From positions 40,847,562-40,911,561 of the forward strand of contig NC_041010.1 in assembly GCF_004193775.1 (NCBI RefSeq): a DNA stretch of 64,000 nt. The letters are read 5' to 3'. The notes below the pieces were generated by a model. The model had not been told where the DNA came from. It was given only the letters and a program-made list of their open reading frames with translations, and searched no databases. The position numbers and the translations under genes are program-made. Below, piece after piece: positions 59,263-64,000 of the stretch. How positions within the stretch are numbered: position 1 is the stretch's first letter; each line of letters opens with the position of its first letter. Source of the DNA: Glycine soja (Eukaryota > Streptophyta > Magnoliopsida > Fabales > Fabaceae).

Positions 59263-62200
59263 ATGGATCCGACTCAATCTAACGACGTTCTGCAATACCC
59301 ACAAACCCTAATCTCAGAGCCTAAAGATTCTCCAATGCAAGACGCCAACGAGTCCTTGTTCGATTCGATGGTTTGCGACTCCAGCTCAAGACTGATCCCA
59401 ACTGGGTTTACGAGATCTGACAACGCAGGTTAGAATATCTCAAATTCCGAAAGGTATTATGTTTTTCAGGATTGTGACAAGAAATGAAAAATAGATTAGA
59501 AAAGGTTGCATTTTTCCTCTTTCTAAGTTGAAATTTAGTGCTTCTACCTCTACCCTTTTCCCAATTACGCTTAAATCACCCCTTTCAACCGGATTTCAAA
59601 CTCGTTCTGTTTATTTTATCTAGTGACATGACTGTTTGTTGGCAATTGTGTAGTGAAGTGTTAATTTTGGGGTTTTAGAATTTTGGATTAGGGTTAAGTA
59701 AATTGTACTTGGGATTAGTTTGGAAGTGTTAATTTTGGGGTTTTAGAATTTTGGATTAGGGTTAAGTAAATTGTACTTGGGATTAGTTTGGAAGTGTTGT
59801 GCTAATCTGATGATTACACGGGTAATTAGATCAACTTTTTTGAATTTGAATTTTCAGTGAAGTTTGCAGAAAAATCCAAAGCACTGTGTTTTAAGTATTG
59901 AGAAAGGACTTGAGGCTTATGCTTATGTAGATCTAATGCATAATTTTACTATTATGTCGTTTTGAAGCAGAAGAGGATTGTTTCATGTTTGTGAATGCGG
60001 GAGGGGATGCTTTTAGTGAAGAAGCTGGTGGAATAACTTTCCTGGCTGACACATATTTTGACGGTGGCAACGTTATGCGTACCAATGAGCAAATAGTGGA
60101 GGGTGGAGACTACCCATTTATCTACCAATCAGCTAGGTTGGGAAGCTTTTGTTATAGGTTTGATAATCTTCCTCCTGGAGACTACATTGTCGATCTTCAT
60201 TTTGTGGAGATCATTAACATAAATGGGCCCAAAGGAATGAGGGTGTTCAACGTACACATTCAAGATGAAAAGGCAAGTTTTTTCTGTACAAGCTAGAATA
60301 TATATTTTTTATGCATTTACATTTGAATAATTTATTCAAGTAAAGGCTTCAACTTCTTTTTTTATTGAAATAAAATGGCAGGTTCTATCTGAATTGGATA
60401 TCTATGCAGTTGTTGGAGCCAATAAGCCACTACAGATGGTTGACTTAAGGGTGTCTGTTAAGGATGATGGGGTGATTCTCATAAGATTTGAAAGTATATC
60501 TGGAAGCCCAGTCGTTAGTGGGATTTGCATTAGGAGAGCAACAAAGGCTCCAGGTACTGTATTTCTATTTAATGTGCTTGAATTATTTTGCCACTGGCAT
60601 AGATGTTACTCAGCAATTTCCTGTCTTTTTTTTGTAATTTTTTCAAACAGTTCCGCAAGTGAAAAGTGATTACATTAAATGTAGCTCCTGTGCTGTACAG
60701 ATTGAAATTCCTTCATCACAGGTTAGAGGTGTAACCTTGTTGATAAGTGGCAGTTTGAAGTGCAAGTGTCACTGACTCACAACATTTTGCTTTTCCTGCT
60801 TTTCATTGGAATGTTTCAGATGAAAGTTATGCAGGCAAAGTCTACAGCAAAGTATGAGAGCAAGATAAAAGAGCTCACAATGCAGTGCGATCTCAAGGCA
60901 AAAGAATGCTATCAGGCATGGATGTCATTAACTGCAACAAATGAGCAATTGGAGGAAGTTCAGATGGAACTTGACAAAGTGACATTTAATTCACTCACAA
61001 CTGGTAAGTTTTGCAGGGTTCCCTTCAAGAGCATGGAAATTAGAGTCTTTAAAAACTTAATTTTTAACTCATTTATGAGATTCATTAACATGTGTTTGTA
61101 GTAATTTAAAGATCTGATTCCTAATTCTATTGGCAACTTCCTTGACAGATCAAACTGTAGAGAAACAAGCTGAAAGCCTGAGGAATATTTCTAATAGGTA
61201 TGAGCTTGATAAGAAGAAATGGGCGGAAGCAATTAACAGTTTACAAGAAAAAATAAAGGTAAATGATGAAATTCAGGAAGGAGTTAGATAAATTTAAAGC
61301 TATTATCAATATTATTATTATTATTATTTATTCTCAGGATTACTTACATTTTATGCCAAATTTGTTTTGCAGTTGATGAAGAGTGATTATTCAAATCTTT
61401 CCTTTGAAGCACATGAATGTGTTGATTCAATCCCTGAATTAAATAAGATGGTTTTTGCAGTTCAGGATTTGGGTATGCTTTAGTTATATTATTTAGTTTC
61501 CAATTTTCTCAATGTAAGTTTGCAGATAATTTCTTGTTTTGAAATAGTACAAATAATCTTATGGGACTAAAAACTTCTTTCTGCAGTTAAGCAGTGTGAA
61601 GATCTCAAAGTGAAGTACAACGAAGAGATGGCAAAGAGAAAGAAACTCTTCAATGAAGTTCAAGAGGCTAAAGGTATGTTCTCATGTCATGTTTACTTAT
61701 TCTACATAGTATATATGGACTTTTTTCTGATCTAAAGAGAACTATTTTAAGTCAAAGGCACTAATGGCACTTCTGTTATGAATAATAGGGAACATTAGGG
61801 TTTTCTGTCGATGTCGTCCATTGAATAAGGCTGAAATCTCAGCTGGATGCAATACAATTGTGGATTTTGATGCAGCAAAGGATGGTTGCCTTGGAATTTT
61901 GACAAGTGGCTCCACCAAAAAGTCATTCAGATTTGACAGAGTTTATACACCAAAAGATGATCAAGGTATCTGAAAAGTGTAACACAATAACTGTTTGCTT
62001 GAGCCTTGAATGTCATCGCTCTTATTATTTAACATAATTGCAACTTTTCTAAACAACAGTGCTTTCTATGTTTTAACAGTTGATGTTTTTGCTGATGCAT
62101 CATCAATGGTAATCTCTGTACTGGATGGCTACAATGTTTGCATCTTTGCTTATGGACAAACAGGAACAGGGAAGACATTCACCATGGAAGGAACACAGCA

Positions 62201-63173
62201 GAATAGAGGAGTAAATTACAGGACTCTTGAGCACTTGTTTAAAGTTAGTAAGGAAAGGAGTGAAACATTTTCATATGACATATCTGTTAGTGTGATAGAG
62301 GTTTACAATGAACAAATCAGAGATTTATTGGCTACAGGACAAACATCAAAGAGGTAATTTGTTATGTTTATCACTGGTTCCATTTGTAAGATAGTCTGAT
62401 ATAGTAATGTGGTTTCAAGCATGCTAGAATATGCAATATCACTAGTCTGAGCAGGAAACTAAAGTAGCTAGAATGATTTATCTTGAAATGATTATCAGGT
62501 TGGAGATAAAACAAGCTTCTGAAGGATTTCATCATGTTCCTGGTGTTGTAGAAGCCAGGATTGATAACATAAATGAAGTGTGGAATGTACTACAGGTTGG
62601 AAATAATGCTAGAGCAGTTGGAAGTAATAACGTTAATGAGCATAGCAGTCGATCTCACTGGTACCAAGCTCTTGTATTTTTTCTTTTTTTATCATACTAA
62701 AAAGATTTCTTGTCTAGACCTCTGAATCAATATGGTTTTTTTTCCTATAATTTTTAACAATTGCTTATATCTGTTTCAGCCTTCTTTGTATAGCAGTAAA
62801 GGCTAAAAATTTGTTGAATGGCGAGTCTACCAAGAGCAAACTTTGGCTTGTGGATTTGGCAGGTAGTGAAAGACTTGCAAAGACTGATGTGCAAGGGGAA
62901 CGACTGAAGGAAGCACAAAATATAAATCGATCTCTTTCTGCCCTTGGAGATGTAATATCCGCTCTAGCAGCGAAAAGCAGTCACATACCATATCGGTATA
63001 TCTGCACTCTTTACCCCAAGCGCATCTTAATATGTAAATATAAGTTTTATTCATGCTCTTTCCTTTTGGTGGTTTCAGGAATTCAAAACTGACACATTTA
63101 CTTCAAGACTCACTAGGTATGTCTAGTCACTTCAGCTTTTTATGTGTTTTTGAGGAGTAAGATCCTGTTTCTG

Positions 63174-63220
<47 letters not shown>

Positions 63221-63774
63221 TAACATTCCTTGCTTATTTTTTGTAAAACATTGCAGGAGGTGACTCCAAAACTTTGATGTTTGTACAAATAAGTCCATCA
63301 GACCAGGACGTAGGTGAGACACTGAGCTCACTTAATTTTGCAACTAGAGTGAGGGGTGTTGAGTTGGGTCCTGTTAAGAAGCAAATTGATACAAGTGAGG
63401 TTCAAAAGATGAAAGCAATGGTAGGTTGATGATCCTACTTGAACACATTGAAATTTATTTTCTATTTCCCCATGTTCTAGAATACAAGTTAATGTTTTCT
63501 TCCTTTTACATTTTGGCTTTAGCTTGAAAAAGCACGGAGTGAGTGCAGAATTAAAGATGAATCTATGCGAAAACTTGAAGAAAATTTGCAAAACTTGGAG
63601 AGTAAGGCCAAAGGCAAGGATCAAATTTACAAAAATCTGCAAGAAAAGATTAAAGAACTTGAGGGACAGATCGAGTTGAAAAAAGCCATGCAAAATGACT
63701 CAGAGAAACAAATCTCTCAATTATCTGACAAATTGAGAGGAAAAGAAGAAACCTGCAGTACTCTTCAACAAAAG
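59263..63774 (+). CDS. Malectin-domain kinesin-14 motor protein (5' part, truncated by window edge)
   Basis: Fifteen exons visible: 59263-59428, 59971-60272, 60382-60553, 60651-60721, 60820-61003, 61149-61258, 61373-61472, 61587-61673, 61789-61965, 62080-62353, 62499-62660, 62780-62995, 63079-63116, 63257-63420 and 63523-63774, together 825 codons in frame. All are GT-AG except intron 2, which starts GC. Residues about 55-195 form a malectin-like carbohydrate-binding domain ([37 protein letters not shown]). A coiled coil follows (about 240-395). The motor starts at [11 protein letters not shown] (about 398) after the minus-end-type neck. It has the P-loop GQTGTGKT (482-489), switch I NEHSSRSH and switch II DLAGSE, then a second coiled coil. 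This layout matches the plant kinesin-14 group of At2g22610/At1g72250. It should move toward microtubule minus ends; the malectin ligand is unknown. Confidence 0.92.
59655..59790 (+). repeat. Tandem duplication of a 68-bp unit in kinesin intron 1
   Basis: Two adjacent, apparently identical 68-bp units start at 59655 and 59723 (GAAGTGTTAATTTTGGGG...). A third partial GAAGTGTT begins at 59791. Confidence 0.92.
63178..63217 (+). repeat. (TA)20 microsatellite in kinesin intron 13
   Basis: About 40 bp of pure alternating TA in a 140-bp intron. Confidence 0.9.
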
Positions 63775-64000
63775 GTTGGTTTTTGTTCGACATTGCTATT
63801 TGAACTTTTTTGCTCATCGACACATTCTTTTAGTAACAACAAGGGATGTCTAGCATGATGTTTTTGTCTTGGTTTGTCAGCTCCTACATTAAATTTTTTT
63901 TGACATCAATGTCCATTAGTCCATATTGATGGGCCACTTGGCTAACTCCACATATAAACATACCTCAAAAAAAGTGTGCTTGGTTTGAGTTTGTCATTAA
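63775..64000 (+). other. Kinesin intron 15, continuing past the window
   Basis: Begins GTTGGT after exon 15. No further exon is seen before the edge. Confidence 0.7.

Noticed and set aside
1..64000. CRISPR arrays, bacterial operons, tRNA or rRNA genes
   Set aside because: No regularly spaced short repeats, Shine-Dalgarno/operon structure, or tRNA/rRNA sequence was recognised; the window is plant nuclear DNA.

Overview
This is a nuclear plant chromosome segment, most likely from a legume and probably Glycine (soybean) or a close relative. The reasons are intron-bearing genes with AT-rich GT-AG introns, large PPR proteins, a plastid-type DXS, TRIM/MITE-type repeats, and protein sequences (DXS, UGT85, CYP82 and CYP86 remnants) that read like their soybean relatives. 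Species assignment is inference from remembered family sequences; no search was run. Exon borders were placed by hand from splice consensus, reading-frame continuity and expected protein sequence.

Six intact-looking protein genes are visible. (1) 8440-11465 (+): a Gln-rich protein with a histone-fold-like segment. (2) 14827-17505 (-): an intronless P-class PPR protein of 892 aa. (3) 24124-28686 (+): a five-KH-domain RNA-binding protein in seven exons. (4) 36753-38783 (+): an intronless DYW-class PPR protein of 676 aa. (5) 40486-44718 (-): 1-deoxy-D-xylulose-5-phosphate synthase, class-2 type, 10 exons, 712 aa. (6) 49484-53444 (-): a GT47 exostosin-type glycosyltransferase, 6 exons, 409 aa. 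A seventh gene, a malectin-domain kinesin-14, starts at 59263 (+) and runs off the right edge. The two PPR genes and the KH/kinesin pair resemble, from memory, Arabidopsis neighbours At5g65560/At5g65570 and At2g22600/At2g22610, so the gene order may be an old conserved block loosened by repeat insertion.

Between the genes are decayed gene pieces: a UGT85-like pseudogene (4905-6365), a chimera of a fasciclin-like arabinogalactan fragment joined to a CYP86-like P450 fragment (20925-21465), a CYP82-like P450 fragment (30825-31058), and a B3/DUF313 gene with two in-frame stops (31455-32246). The repeat landscape includes a 3.1-kb giant inverted repeat with 1.53-kb arms and a 29-bp loop, apparently flanked by a 5-bp duplication (32499-35598). 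It also includes a small LTR element without gag-pol (12670-13758), a 324-bp TRIM inside a GT47 intron, a hAT-like MITE inside a DXS intron, and several long-terminal-inverted-repeat elements.

The genes are not an operon or an evident pathway cluster. DXS feeds plastid isoprenoid synthesis, the two PPR proteins are organelle RNA factors, KH acts on RNA, GT47 on Golgi glycans, and the kinesin on microtubules. The most unusual structures are the giant hairpin, a potential source of long double-stranded RNA, and the two-gene chimeric capture at 21 kb.
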